From JBBQKF01 sp038326615 (GTDB taxonomy: Bacteria > Bacillota > Clostridia > Saccharofermentanales > UBA5734): a DNA stretch of 62,725 nt. Positions within the stretch are counted from its first letter, which is position 1; every line of letters begins with the position of its first letter. The notes under the pieces were generated by a model. The model was given only the letters and a program-made list of their open reading frames with translations. It was not told the origin of the DNA and made no database searches. The stretch is taken from positions 1-62,725 of the forward strand of contig JBBQKF010000007.1 of assembly GCA_038326615.1 (NCBI GenBank). The letters are read 5' to 3'. The position numbers and the translations under genes are program-made. Below, in pieces: positions 8,042 through 17,322 of this stretch.

Positions 8042-9790
8042 ATGATAAAAATTGATAACTTATCCTACTCATTTCCACAAAAAGAATTATATAGAAACAT
8101 TTCTTTTACACTAGAGGATTGCCAGCACTGTGCCTTTATAGGGACAAGCGGTAGTGGAAAAAGTACTCTAATAGATATAATTAAGGATTCTGAAAAATAT
8201 ATGTTTGATGGAAAGGTAGAGATTGACCCAAATTGCAGGATTGGGTTTGTTAGTCAATTTTCACAGCTGGACAAAACAAAAGAAACGACAGTTTTCGAAT
8301 ATTTAGGCGAAGAGTTTACTAAGTTGCAGAATGAAATAACATCTATTTGTAATGAAATGGAAACTTCTTTCGATATTGATGCTTTACTAGGGAAATACCA
8401 ATTAGCCTTAGATGCATTTGATAGAATTGATGGAGCCAATTTCGAAAGCAATATAAATAAAAAACTGAATCTTGCAAATCTGATTAGGAATAAAGATTTA
8501 AGGGTATCTGAACTTAGTGGCGGGGAATTTAAACTAATCCAAGTGATAAAGGAAATGCTTAAAAACCCAAACTTAATGATAATGGACGAACCGGATGTTT
8601 TTTTAGACTTTGAAAACCTTAATTCGCTTAAAAACCTGATTAATTCTCACAAAGGGATAATGCTGATTGTTACGCACAACAGATATTTATTGAACCATTG
8701 CTTTAATAAAATTATTCACCTCGAAAACATGGAGCTCCAGGAGTTTGATGGAAGATATGTTGATTATAACTTCTCATTGTTGCAACGCAAAATTGAGTTG
8801 CAGGAACTTGCTATTGTTTATGATGAAGAAATTGAGCGAAATGAAATTTTAATTGATAAATTAAGATTTATTACAACTTATAATTCTGAGGCATCCTGTG
8901 GGAAAAGTTTAAAAGCTAGAGTTAAATTTCAGGAAAGATTACAAGCGCGTAAAATTGAAACGCCATTTGTTTATATCAAACAGCCAAACATAAGTCTAGA
9001 TATTGATGTGGAAATCGAAGAAGCCGTTGTTTTGAGAATTAATAATTACAGTGTTGCATTTGAAGAATTGCTTTTGGAAAATGTTAACTTTGAGATCAAA
9101 TCAACAGATAAAGTAGCTCTTATCGGAGCAAATGGTACAGGAAAAACAACTTTAATCAGAGATGTTTTTAAAAACAATCAGGATTCTATTAAAATAAATG
9201 ATGATGTTACAGTGGCTTATTTATCTCAGTTTCAAGGAGAAATGCTTAATGAGACAAATACTATATTTGAAGAATTCTTCGATGCTGGATTTAAAACTTA
9301 TCAGGAGATTATTACATATGCTTCAAACTATGGTTTTGATGAAAAAGACCTTGACCAAAAAATAGGCGTTTTATCTGGCGGAGAAAGAAATATGCTTCAA
9401 TTGGCCAAAGTTTGCGCTCAAAAAGCAAATTTATTGCTTCTTGACGAACCTACAAGCCATTTAGATACCTATTCACAAATAGCTCTGGAAAAAGCCTTAG
9501 AAAGCTATACTGGAGCTATTTTAATGATTTCGCATGATTACTTTACCATAGCAAATTATATGGATTACGTTTTAATCATAGAAAATAAAACAATTCGGAA
9601 AATGAGTATACGAAAATTTAGAAAATTGATTTATGCTAGCCATTTTGATAAAGATTATTTGGAAATTGAACAAAAGAAAAAATCAATTGAAACGAAAATA
9701 GAATTGGCTTTAAAAGATACCAATTTTGAAGCCGCAAAATCGTTATCTAAAGAATTAGAAGAGCTAATTGAAATGATGCCAATGGGATAA
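8042..9790 (+). CDS. ABC-F family ATPase (ribosome protection type)
   Basis: 582 residues from the ATG at 8042, which has a Shine-Dalgarno (GAAAGG) and is preferred over a GTG at 8006 lying inside the terminator hairpin. Two ABC domains with no membrane segments: Walker A GTSGSGKST and GANGTGKTT, signatures LSGGEFK and LSGGERN, Walker B MIMDEPDVFLDF and LLLLDEPTSHLD, joined by a helical linker (about residues 235-310). This is the ABC-F layout of translation factors and of antibiotic resistance proteins that eject drugs from the ribosome. A resistance role is suggested by the hairpin leader and by its accessory surroundings but is not shown. A decayed partial copy lies at 10.4 kb. Confidence 0.87.
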   Translation: MIKIDNLSYSFPQKELYRNISFTLEDCQHCAFIGTSGSGKSTLIDIIKDSEKYMFDGKVEIDPNCRIGFVSQFSQLDKTKETTVFEYLGEEFTKLQNEITSICNEMETSFDIDALLGKYQLALDAFDRIDGANFESNINKKLNLANLIRNKDLRVSELSGGEFKLIQVIKEMLKNPNLMIMDEPDVFLDFENLNSLKNLINSHKGIMLIVTHNRYLLNHCFNKIIHLENMELQEFDGRYVDYNFSLLQRKIELQELAIVYDEEIERNEILIDKLRFITTYNSEASCGKSLKARVKFQERLQARKIETPFVYIKQPNISLDIDVEIEEAVVLRINNYSVAFEELLLENVNFEIKSTDKVALIGANGTGKTTLIRDVFKNNQDSIKINDDVTVAYLSQFQGEMLNETNTIFEEFFDAGFKTYQEIITYASNYGFDEKDLDQKIGVLSGGERNMLQLAKVCAQKANLLLLDEPTSHLDTYSQIALEKALESYTGAILMISHDYFTIANYMDYVLIIENKTIRKMSIRKFRKLIYASHFDKDYLEIEQKKKSIETKIELALKDTNFEAAKSLSKELEELIEMMPMG

Positions 9791-9894
9791 TGTCAATGGC
9801 AATAATATTGGATAGAAACGATCAAAAGAATTGCCTAAATTAAATAAAGAGTGGGGTGGATTACGGCTCCTGAGTCTTTTCCGATTTCGGATCG

Positions 9895-10315
9895 AAATGT
9901 CCAAAACCAAGGAACGGGAAATAGAACGATTGAATGACCAACAACGCATATTAAAACAAGCCAATGAGGCCGAAAACTTTTTCGTATGGAAATCAAGCAA
10001 AAAAATGCTGCTATTAAGAATCTTTTGGATCATGCAGGACAGGGATTCCTGTTCTTTGGTAGTGATTTACACATTTCTGAAGAATTCAGCAAGGAATGTG
10101 ATGAGATCTTTGGCTTTTCAATTGGCAATCTAAATTTCTTAGATGTCATGAAATGCTTTGTAGACGAAAATTGCATCAATGTAATTCAAAATGTCTTTGA
10201 AAACGTATTTTGTGATGGGGATGAAATTAGAAATAAGGTTTACCTGTCAATTTTACCTGCAGAAATAAAAATAGGTGTGAAGTATATTCAAACTGAATAT
10301 AAAGTGATATCATAG
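9895..10315 (+). pseudogene. Sensor kinase fragment with frameshift
   Basis: A coiled-coil stretch (KEREIERLNDQQRILKQANE) runs to about 9980 in one frame, and the following PAS-like stretch (MEIKQKNAAIKNLLDHAGQG, then FLFFGSDLHI and EECDEIFGF-like residues) continues in the next frame to 10315. The shift falls at a run of five T at about 9979-9983. Clostridial sensor histidine kinases often carry this coiled coil followed by NLLDHAGQGF. The kinase and ATPase domains are absent, so this is a fragment. Confidence 0.6.
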
Positions 10316-10437
10316 GATTGTTTGAATTAATTAATTTTATGTAAAATCCTTATAATTAATTACTTTTTTATAAACAAATACCATTCTTTTTAATCACATT
10401 CATGATCAATTATATCGAGAAAAAGTCACTACATTTA
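10316..10437. other. AT-rich spacer without a gene
   Basis: No recognisable feature apart from low-complexity AT-rich sequence between two remnants. Confidence 0.4.
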
Positions 10438-10560
10438 TCTTACACATTTCCACAAAAAGAAGTATATAGGATGGTTTCTTATTTAATATGCTTCGAACTA
10501 TGGCTTTGACAAAAAAGACCTTGACCAAAAAATAAGCGTTTTATCCGGCATAGAAGTTTT
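10438..10560 (+). pseudogene. Decayed, internally deleted second copy of the ABC-F gene
   Basis: 10441-10473 resembles 8065-8097 of the intact ABC-F gene (CATTTCCACAAAAAGAA followed by TATATAG), and 10487-10555 resembles 9316-9384 (ATGCTTC then AACTATGG, and AAAAAGACCTTGACCAAAA then ATA and GCGTTTTATC). The joint deletes about 1.2 kb of the original coding sequence. Point differences show that this copy is older than a fresh duplication. Confidence 0.8.
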
Positions 10561-10758
10561 ACAACACAATCAGTTTTTGAAGACAAAAAAAGATAATACA
10601 AATAGCTAAAGGTTTCACTGAATTTATCCGATAAGGAAGATGAGGGTGTGAAGAAGAACCGCGGACTAAATAAATTTGCAACAGGAATAATCACACAAAA
10701 GAAATCAGATGTTTGAAAACTAGTAAATATCAATCATTATCATGCACTGGAGGAGCTT

Positions 10759-11058
10759 ATGATTATAGTGACAAGACTGAACAAACAACCATTCTACTTG
10801 AACAGTGATCTGATTGAACTAATTGAAGAAATGCCGGACACGATCATCACGATGACGAATGGTAAGCGCCTCATTGTTGAGGAATCTGCTGAGACAATCG
10901 TGGACAGGATTATTTTGTTCCGCAACGTTTGCTACAATACAATAAAAGTCGTTATGCCACGGACTTCAGAAGAGACGGAAGAGCTAAAGAAATCGCTAGC
11001 GGATCTTCATGATTTTGAAATCAACAGGAAAAAGCTTAGCGAGGCGGATCAGGCATGA
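10759..11058 (+). CDS. flbD: Flagellar protein FlbD
   Basis: 99 residues. The first 65 residues are FlbD/SwrD: MIIVTRLNKQPFYLNSDLIE, EEMPDTIITMTNGKRLIV and the helix TIVDRIILFRN. The protein supports stator-driven swimming or swarming torque in Bacillus (SwrD) and in Firmicutes sits just before motA and motB, as here. The C-terminal 30 residues (TSEETEELKKSLADLHD) extend beyond the usual 60-75-residue protein. A strong ribosome site (GGAGGAG) precedes the ATG. GC content is visibly higher than in the flanking genes. Confidence 0.9.
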   Translation: MIIVTRLNKQPFYLNSDLIELIEEMPDTIITMTNGKRLIVEESAETIVDRIILFRNVCYNTIKVVMPRTSEETEELKKSLADLHDFEINRKKLSEADQA

Positions 11059-11118
11059 CAATAAAGAAACCGAGCAGGGATTGCCGGAAACATCATTAGG
11101 GAAGAACAGAGGTGTGTT

Positions 11119-11922
11119 ATGAACCTTTCATCTATTGTAGGACTAGTACTTGGTGCTATATTCATATGCGTTTCCATATTATTAGGAGGGGATATCACGC
11201 GGTATGTCGACATGCCATCAATCATGATTGTTTTCGGTGGAACATTCTCCGCTGTCATGGTGGCGTTCTCGTTCGATAATCTTCGTATCGTAATTTCTAA
11301 GTCGAAAGAAGCTTTTGTTAAGCCGGACATCGACATTGCTGGAGACATCGAGCGCATGATTGGTTATGCCAACATCGCACGAAGAGAAGGCTTACTGGCA
11401 CTGGACGGAAAGGATTTCGACGATCCATTTCTAAAGAAGGGAATCGAGCTTGTAGTGGATGGAACGGATCCAGAGTTGGTCAAAGACATCCTCGAAAGTG
11501 AAATCGCAAAAATAGAAGAGAGTGAAGAGCTTGCACCGACCGTTTACCGAACAATGGCACAGTTCGCTCCGGCTTTCGGAATGGTGGGAACATTGATTGG
11601 ACTGATTAACATGCTGATGTTTTTGGAGGATAGCTCGACCATTGGTCCAAGTATGGCTACTGCGCTAATTACCACCTTTTACGGAGTTGTCCTAGCCAAT
11701 CTGATTTTCTTACCGCTGGCCAACAAGATTGCAGCATCATCAAAAAGCAGAGTCAACCACTACGAGATATTGATGGAGGGAATTCTGTCAATACAAAATG
11801 GTGAAAATCCACGTATAATCCGAGAAAAACTAAATTCTTTGGTCAACGACCCGAAAGACCTTAAGGTACCCGAGACAATCCCCGCGCCACCAGAGCTCGT
11901 GTCAGACCCACAATCGAAATAG
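11119..11922 (+). CDS. motA: Flagellar motor stator protein MotA
   Basis: 267 residues. Four membrane helices are visible: residues 5-25, 30-50, about 150-172 (APAFGMVGTLIGLINMLMFL) and about 180-202; the large cytoplasmic loop between helices 2 and 3 carries the charged residues that touch FliG. The Pro in APAFGMVGTLIG is the conserved functional proline. MotA and MotB form the proton- or sodium-conducting stator. It follows flbD by 60 bp and precedes motB, the standard Firmicutes order, with no other flagellar gene in the window. Confidence 0.93.
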   Translation: MNLSSIVGLVLGAIFICVSILLGGDITRYVDMPSIMIVFGGTFSAVMVAFSFDNLRIVISKSKEAFVKPDIDIAGDIERMIGYANIARREGLLALDGKDFDDPFLKKGIELVVDGTDPELVKDILESEIAKIEESEELAPTVYRTMAQFAPAFGMVGTLIGLINMLMFLEDSSTIGPSMATALITTFYGVVLANLIFLPLANKIAASSKSRVNHYEILMEGILSIQNGENPRIIREKLNSLVNDPKDLKVPETIPAPPELVSDPQSK

Positions 11923-12078
11923 CTATTCCGGAGTCATAAGGATTTTTGCGAACACCGCAGGCTATCATGAATTACCATGTTTTTATCGTTTGAGTAAGCT
12001 GCAAAATACAGCCAAGGATTGCATGATGATAGCACATGTGTAGATCAGTAAGAAGTAATCAATGTAAAGGTGGTAATA

Positions 12079-12924
12079 ATGCGTAAGAAGAAAAAAAGAG
12101 AGAGCGGCGGGGGCGGAGGCTGGATGGACACCTACGGAGATCTGGTGACACTGCTTCTGTGTTTCTTCGTTTTGTTGTATTCTTTTTCGTCGGTGGATGC
12201 TTCCAAATGGGAGGCGTTAGTCAAATCCTTTTCTGGTGCATCTGGAGTTCTTGACAACAATAATATGGGCAACGGTGTCGGACCAATTCCCATCATAACG
12301 GTCGATCCAAAAGATGATCTAGATGTAGATCCGACTGTTCAGCCATTTCCGACTCTGGAGATCCCAGAAACGACTCCGAGCGCAGAACCTTCCCCCGTCC
12401 CGACTAAGGAGCCAATTAAGGCGCCGACACCCCGGCCCAAGCCCAAGCCCTCGAGTACTCCGAAACCATCTCAACTGGTGCCTTTATATAATGATCTCAA
12501 TAATAAACTAAGTGCAAACTCAAACACAGTCGGAGTGGACATCGAACATTACAACAACGAGGTCCGCATCCGCATTGTAGCTTCCGTCCTGTTTGAACCC
12601 GGTTCCGATACACTAACTCCACAGGCCAATGAGATATTAACAATTATTGCCGATTTGGTGGATCAATATGCAAATAAGATTAAATCACTTCATACCGAAG
12701 GTCATACTGACAATGTGTCCAAGCTGAACTCCGACATTCAAAGTAAGTGGGAACTCGCTGGAAGGCGTGCAGCTCATGTTCTCCAATACCTTTGTACCAA
12801 CTCTAAAATAAACTCCAATCAAGCTTACACAATGGGTTACGGCAGTGCAAAGCCCGTTGCTACAAACGACACCCCGGAAGGACGTGACAAAAACAACCGC
12901 GTGGACATCGTTATTATCGAGTGA
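12079..12924 (+). CDS. motB: Flagellar motor stator protein MotB
   Basis: 281 residues from the ATG at 12079, with ribosome site AAAGGTGG; a GTG at 12070 overlaps that site. One N-terminal membrane helix contains WMDTYGDLVTLLLCFFVLLY, whose Asp is the conserved ion-binding residue. A long Pro-rich linker (about residues 85-140, repeated TPxPxPKP) follows, then an OmpA-like peptidoglycan-binding domain (TEGHTDNVS, LAGRRAAHVLQYL, GYGSAKPVATNDT). The linker is longer than in most MotB proteins and locally much richer in GC. The stop overlaps the GTG of the next small frame. Confidence 0.92.
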   Translation: MRKKKKRESGGGGGWMDTYGDLVTLLLCFFVLLYSFSSVDASKWEALVKSFSGASGVLDNNNMGNGVGPIPIITVDPKDDLDVDPTVQPFPTLEIPETTPSAEPSPVPTKEPIKAPTPRPKPKPSSTPKPSQLVPLYNDLNNKLSANSNTVGVDIEHYNNEVRIRIVASVLFEPGSDTLTPQANEILTIIADLVDQYANKIKSLHTEGHTDNVSKLNSDIQSKWELAGRRAAHVLQYLCTNSKINSNQAYTMGYGSAKPVATNDTPEGRDKNNRVDIVIIE

Positions 12925-13148
12925 CATGGCAACGTGCTCAAGCGGCAGCGAGGACGATTGGTCAATCCGCTTCTACTATTCATTCTGCACGGCACTGCAT
13001 TGGGCTTGTTTTTTACGGAGCGATAGCAGTCACATATGACCAGATTGGAAATGACGCGCCATGGGAACAAATCGAGCAATGTGCTGTCGTTGAGTGCGAG
13101 CGCATGCTTAATGCACTCCGCGTTGTTGCTATTGACATCGAGCCATGA
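12921..13148 (+). CDS. Hypothetical small protein overlapping motB
   Basis: A 75-codon frame starting with GTG at 12921 that overlaps the motB stop by four bases (GTGA). It reads MTWQRAQAAARTIGQSAS and includes GNDAPWEQIEQCAVVECERM near its end. Composition matches motB rather than the AT-rich DNA beyond, so it belongs to the same block. No family is recognised and no ribosome site is obvious; it could be a translationally coupled gene or a remnant. Confidence 0.35.
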   Translation: MTWQRAQAAARTIGQSASTIHSARHCIGLVFYGAIAVTYDQIGNDAPWEQIEQCAVVECERMLNALRVVAIDIEP

Positions 13149-13168
13149 GCCTAATCCAGCAAAGTTTA

Positions 13169-13420
13169 ATTGGAAACATTGAAATGAAATATAATGGATT
13201 AGTATAGATTTATGCATAGAAATGATTTATTATTAATCAAACGGATTGGGGTAGTGCAAAGTGGGGTTGTCAACAACCCCGTCCCCTTGACACTATTGGA
13301 AACATTGAAATGAAATATAATGGATTAGTATAGATTTATGCATAGAAATGATTTATTATTAATCAAACGGATTGGGGTAGTGCAAAGCGGGATTGTCAAC
13401 AACCCCGTCCCCTTGACACT
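13169..13420. repeat. Two tandem 126-bp repeats containing the GGGGACGG palindrome (copies b and c)
   Basis: 13169-13294 and 13295-13420 are direct repeats of 126 bp differing at about two positions (GTGGGGTTGTC versus GCGGGATTGTC). Each ends with TTGTCAACAACCCCGTCCCC then TTGACAC, whose ends are inverted repeats (GTCAA/TTGAC). The first copy also has GGGGTTG/CAACCCC. The remaining about 90 bp carry no gene. Confidence 0.9.
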
Positions 13421-13434
13421 GTGATGGAGACAAA

Positions 13435-14712
13435 ATGAGTACTAACTTTAAACCTACAATTAAGTTACCACAAGCTATTGCTCTTTATATTGGAGCCGTT
13501 TTAGGATCCGGAATATTGATCGTTCCTGGCATTGCAGCAGAGATTGCTGGGCCGGCCTCTTTGATAGTGTGGGGCATGATGCTTGTTTTAGTATTGCCTC
13601 TAGCACTTTGCATGGGGTTTTTAGCGCAAAAATATCCTGATGCTGGTGGTGTGTCACATTTTGTAACTAAAGCTTTTGGCGTTAAGATTGGATCACTCGT
13701 GGGGTGGTTTTTTCTTATGTCAGTTCCAATTGGTGCTCCAGTGGCATCGCTTACAGGTGCTAGATATCTTAGTTCGGCACTTGGCATGGGCGAAAATGTT
13801 ACAATAATAATAGCTATATTTATGATTGTTGCTGCTTTAACAATTAATTTATTCGGGATGCGTTTGGCTGGGAAAATTCAGGTTGCTGTTGTGGCCGGTA
13901 TTTTGTTAGTTTTAGTTTTAGGCATTATAGGTTCAATTCCAAATATTAAATTTTCAAATTTTACTCCTTTTATGCCTAATGGAATAGCTAGTATGGGAAG
14001 AGCATCAACGATTTTATTTTGGTGCTTTATAGGGTGGGAAGCAATTTCACATTTATCTGAAGAGTTTGTAAATCCCCAAAAAGATGTAATAAGGGCTACA
14101 ATTATTTCCGCAATTATTGTTGGAATAATCTATTTTATGACTGCTTTTGCAACAATTGGAACAAGAAGTTATGGGGAGGGGCTGCAAGCACCAATTGTTA
14201 ATGTTATTCGTAGTATTTTTGGGACAGGTGGAGCCATTGCGGTTGGAGTCATTAGCATGCTTATATGCACTGCTGCAGTAATTGCTTATATCGGTGCTGC
14301 ATCAAGACTTGCGTTCTCACTTTCAAAAAACGGAGAAGCACCAAAAGCCCTTGGTTATGTTTCTAATAAATTTAAAACACCTGTTGGGGGACTTGTTTTT
14401 TTATTCTTATGTTTTATACTTGTATTTTCGCTTTACTCATTAAAATTAGTTAACATAACGACTCTACTAAAACTCCCAAATGCAACATTTTTGATAACAT
14501 ATCTAGCAGGGTGTGCAGCAGGTGTAGTTTTGCTGAAAAATGAAAAGAAAAAACTAGTAATCAGTGTTATTTCTCTTGTTTCTACCATTTTTATATTTGT
14601 TTTTGTAGGATGGGCTATTTTATACCCATTACTTATAGTGTTCATTTTTGTAATTAGTAAAACTCTAAAATTTAGGTGTCAGGGGGACGTGTCAGGGGGA
14701 CGGGGTTGTTGA
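13435..14712 (+). CDS. APC-family amino acid permease (YjeH-like)
   Basis: 425 residues with about 12 membrane helices. The N-terminus IALYIGAVLGSGILIVPGIA carries the APC-fold GSGI motif of helix 1; FWCFIGWEAISHLSEEFVNP is the helix 6 block typical of the YjeH group, which exports methionine and branched-chain amino acids in E. coli. Start ATG is 15 bp after the tandem repeat, with GATGGAG as a possible ribosome site. The last 13 codons (from about 14674) are made of repeat sequence and encode FRCQGDVSGGRGC, so the natural C-terminus was replaced by an inserted palindrome. Substrate and direction are inferred from the family only. Confidence 0.85.
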   Translation: MSTNFKPTIKLPQAIALYIGAVLGSGILIVPGIAAEIAGPASLIVWGMMLVLVLPLALCMGFLAQKYPDAGGVSHFVTKAFGVKIGSLVGWFFLMSVPIGAPVASLTGARYLSSALGMGENVTIIIAIFMIVAALTINLFGMRLAGKIQVAVVAGILLVLVLGIIGSIPNIKFSNFTPFMPNGIASMGRASTILFWCFIGWEAISHLSEEFVNPQKDVIRATIISAIIVGIIYFMTAFATIGTRSYGEGLQAPIVNVIRSIFGTGGAIAVGVISMLICTAAVIAYIGAASRLAFSLSKNGEAPKALGYVSNKFKTPVGGLVFLFLCFILVFSLYSLKLVNITTLLKLPNATFLITYLAGCAAGVVLLKNEKKKLVISVISLVSTIFIFVFVGWAILYPLLIVFIFVISKTLKFRCQGDVSGGRGC

Positions 14713-14716
14713 CATA
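14674..14716. repeat. Palindromic repeat element, copy d, inside the permease 3' end
   Basis: GTGTCAGGGGGAC occurs twice in tandem (14677 and 14690), followed by GGGGTTGTTGACA, the reverse complement of TGTCAACAACCCC in copies b and c. It supplies the stop codon (TGA within GTTGACA) of the permease. Confidence 0.8.
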
Positions 14717-14913
14717 ATTTAATAGCATAATGTGTAAAGATTTTTATTCCAATTAAGATAAATAAAAAATCTATTGTAATCATCTGCCATGAAAGGTAGA
14801 ATTATATTATTGGTCCAGGGCTTAATAATGTTAAGTTATTTTTGCATAGATTTTCACAATAGGAGATGAGTAACAATTATTAGAAATGTATTAGGGTAGT
14901 GCTTAAAACCTAA

Positions 14914-14977
14914 TTGTCAACAACCCCGTCCCCTCGGCACGATTGTCGACAACCCCGTCCCCTCGGCATGCCGAGGC
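14914..14977. repeat. Palindromic repeat elements, copies e and f
   Basis: TTGTCAACAACCCCGTCCCC (14914-14933) and TTGTCGACAACCCCGTCCCC (14943-14962) lie 29 bp apart, each followed by TCGGCA. Copy f ends in CCTCGGCATGCCGAGG (about 14961-14976), a perfect 16-bp palindrome. They sit just ahead of the transketolase ribosome site. Confidence 0.85.
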
Positions 14978-14996
14978 ATAGAAAGGTGAGTGTTTT

Positions 14997-16979
14997 ATGA
15001 ACATTGATCAACTAACAATTAACACTATAAGAGTTTTATCTGCGCAGGCAGTTCAAAAGGCGAATTCGGGGCATCCTGGTATGCCGATGGGCACAGCTCC
15101 TATGGCATATGCACTTTGGGCGATACATATGAATCATAGTCCTAAAAATCCTAAATGGTCTAATCGAGACAGGTTTGTATTGTCTGCAGGGCATGGATCA
15201 ATGCTTCTATATTCTTTATTACATCTGTTTCAATACGGTTTGACGATGGACGATATCAAACAATTCAGACAAATTGGGAGTAAGACTCCAGGACACCCAG
15301 AGTATAGGCATACCGCCGGTGTTGAAATGACAACGGGGCCTCTCGGACAAGGGTTTTCATCATCTGTTGGGATGGCAATAGCAGAAAGCTATTTAGCTAC
15401 CAAATTCAACAAAGGAAATTTCCCGATTGTTGATCACTATACATTTTCTATATGCGGTGATGGTTGCCTGATGGAGGGTATTTCGTCAGAAGCTGCATCT
15501 TTGGCAGGCACATTGCAATTGGGCAAACTTATTTTATTTTATGACTCCAATTCAATTAGTATTGAGGGTTCAACCGATATTGCTTTCAGAGAATCCGTTC
15601 CACAAAGGTTTGTTGCGTATGGCTGGCAAGTTATAGAAGTTGATGATGGGAATGATTTGGAAGCCATTGACAGGGCAATTTTATCGGCAAAAAGCGAAAC
15701 AAAAAAGCCAACTTTGATTAAAGTTAAAACGATTATTGGTTATGGGTCACCCGAAAAACAAGGAAAAGCATCAGTTCACGGTGAGCCGCTCGGTGAAGCT
15801 AATCTTGCTTCGGCAAAGACTTTTCTCGGATGGACGCAAGACCCTTTTGTAGTGCCACCTGAGGTAACTTTGCATATGGATAGTGTGACTAAGACCCTTT
15901 CTGTCAAAGAAAATTCATGGAATATTCTTTTTGAAAAATATACCAAGGAGTATCCGGTTCTTTCTTCTGAATTTTCGCGATGGATGAGTAATGATTTCTC
16001 TAAAGATGTCTTATCGAGCGAAGATTATTGGGCGTATGAAGGAAATAAAGCAAGTAGAATATCATCGAATGAGGTTTTAAATAAATTATCAAAAGTAGTT
16101 CCAAACCTAATCGGTGGATCAGCAGACCTTGCTCCTTCAACAAAGACAATCATGACGGACAGGAGAAATTTTACTGCTGAAGATCATAGTGGATCTAATC
16201 TTCACTTTGGCGTCAGAGAGCATGCAATGGGTGCAATTGTAAACGGAATTGCACTTCATGGTGGGCTAATTCCATATGCTTCGACTTTTCTTGTGTTTAG
16301 TGACTATATGAAACCTGCACTGCGACTAGCGGCTTTAATGCAACTGCCTGTCATTTACGTTTTCACTCACGACAGCATTGGCGTTGGTGAAGATGGACCA
16401 ACTCACCAGCCAATCGAACATTTGCTTATGATGAGAAGCATTCCTAATTTTAATGTAATCAGGCCAGCTGATGCTAGAGAAACCGCAGCTGCCTGGTATG
16501 TCGCACTCACATCTAAAAATTCGCCTACTGCTCTTATATTGTCAAGACAAAATCTCAAACAATATGAGTCTAGTGGCGAAGGGTTATTTAAAGGCGCATA
16601 TATTTTAAAAGAGGCCAGCAATAGCCTGGCGGATTTGATTTTGATAGCTACTGGTTCGGAGGTTGAGCTTATTTATGATGCTGCAGCTTTATTGGAGCAA
16701 AAAGGGATTGCAACTCGAGTAGTGAGCATGCCTTCATGGAAACTTTATGATGAACAAAGTTATGAATATAAAAATTCAATTTTGCCAAGAAACATTAGAA
16801 AATTGGCGGTTGAGGCAGGGACAACAATCGGTTGGCATAAATACGTTGGTGACGATGGATTTGTTATGGGAATTGATGGTTTTGGCGCTTCTGGACCAGG
16901 AGAGCAGGTTTATGCGTTACTAGGACTAACAATTGATAATGTTGTTTTGAATGCTCAAAAGTTGCTTGGTAGCAATTAG
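14997..16979 (+). CDS. tkt: Transketolase
   Basis: 660 residues, the full length of a single-chain transketolase. It moves two-carbon ketol units between sugar phosphates in the non-oxidative pentose phosphate pathway using thiamine diphosphate. Motifs: SGHPGMPMGTAPMAY (N-terminal His and substrate site), GHGSMLLYSLLH, GDGCLMEG (ThDP/metal motif), FGVREHAMGAI (catalytic Glu), FTHDSIGVGEDGPTHQPIE. Ribosome site GAAAGGTGAG precedes ATG. It is monocistronic, between palindromic repeats and a noncoding region. It would feed the arabinose genes at 46.5-49.2 kb by processing xylulose 5-phosphate. Confidence 0.96.
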   Translation: MNIDQLTINTIRVLSAQAVQKANSGHPGMPMGTAPMAYALWAIHMNHSPKNPKWSNRDRFVLSAGHGSMLLYSLLHLFQYGLTMDDIKQFRQIGSKTPGHPEYRHTAGVEMTTGPLGQGFSSSVGMAIAESYLATKFNKGNFPIVDHYTFSICGDGCLMEGISSEAASLAGTLQLGKLILFYDSNSISIEGSTDIAFRESVPQRFVAYGWQVIEVDDGNDLEAIDRAILSAKSETKKPTLIKVKTIIGYGSPEKQGKASVHGEPLGEANLASAKTFLGWTQDPFVVPPEVTLHMDSVTKTLSVKENSWNILFEKYTKEYPVLSSEFSRWMSNDFSKDVLSSEDYWAYEGNKASRISSNEVLNKLSKVVPNLIGGSADLAPSTKTIMTDRRNFTAEDHSGSNLHFGVREHAMGAIVNGIALHGGLIPYASTFLVFSDYMKPALRLAALMQLPVIYVFTHDSIGVGEDGPTHQPIEHLLMMRSIPNFNVIRPADARETAAAWYVALTSKNSPTALILSRQNLKQYESSGEGLFKGAYILKEASNSLADLILIATGSEVELIYDAAALLEQKGIATRVVSMPSWKLYDEQSYEYKNSILPRNIRKLAVEAGTTIGWHKYVGDDGFVMGIDGFGASGPGEQVYALLGLTIDNVVLNAQKLLGSN

Positions 16980-17053
16980 TTTGGATGAAGATGGATAAAG
17001 AAAGATTTAAACATTGATGAAGTAAATATAATAAATTTAAAACTAAATTGAGG

Positions 17054-17173
17054 CGCAAGGGATCACAAATAGCTCTTAATATCCCAACGTATTTAGTACA
17101 TTGCCCCTTATTGTTAAATGACGCAAGGGATCACAAATAGCTCTTAATATCCTTTTATCTCTTAATATCCTTT
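17054..17173. repeat. 31-bp direct repeat, two copies plus a partial third
   Basis: CGCAAGGGATCACAAATAGC plus CTCTTAATATCC occurs at 17054-17084 and 17122-17152, separated by 37 bp; CTCTTAATATCCTTTT recurs at 17158. No cas gene and only two units, so it is not taken as a CRISPR array. It sits directly after transketolase. Confidence 0.8.
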
Positions 17174-17288
17174 TTTACGTTGGAGCAGTCAGGCGAATCG
17201 GTAAAAAGGTAATATGCACGTTTATGAGCAAATTAACACTAGTTATGATGTTAAATTGTAAACAAAATGTTAACAAACCGTAATCCTA

Positions 17289-17316
17289 TTGACTTAAAAA
17301 ATCAAGGTGATATACT
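17289..17316 (+). promoter_or_regulatory. Sigma-A promoter of a noncoding transcript
   Basis: TTGACT (17289-17294) and TATACT (17311-17316) with a 16-bp spacer predict a start near 17323, with no open reading frame downstream on the plus strand. Confidence 0.65.
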
Positions 17317-17322
17317 AAAAAT

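Noticed and set aside
13169..13420. Insertion sequence
   Set aside because: The tandem 126-bp units have no transposase frame and no target duplication that I can see.
17054..17152. Two 31-bp repeats with a 37-bp spacer, CRISPR-like
   Set aside because: Only two copies, the spacing part contains a third partial match, and no cas genes are in the window.
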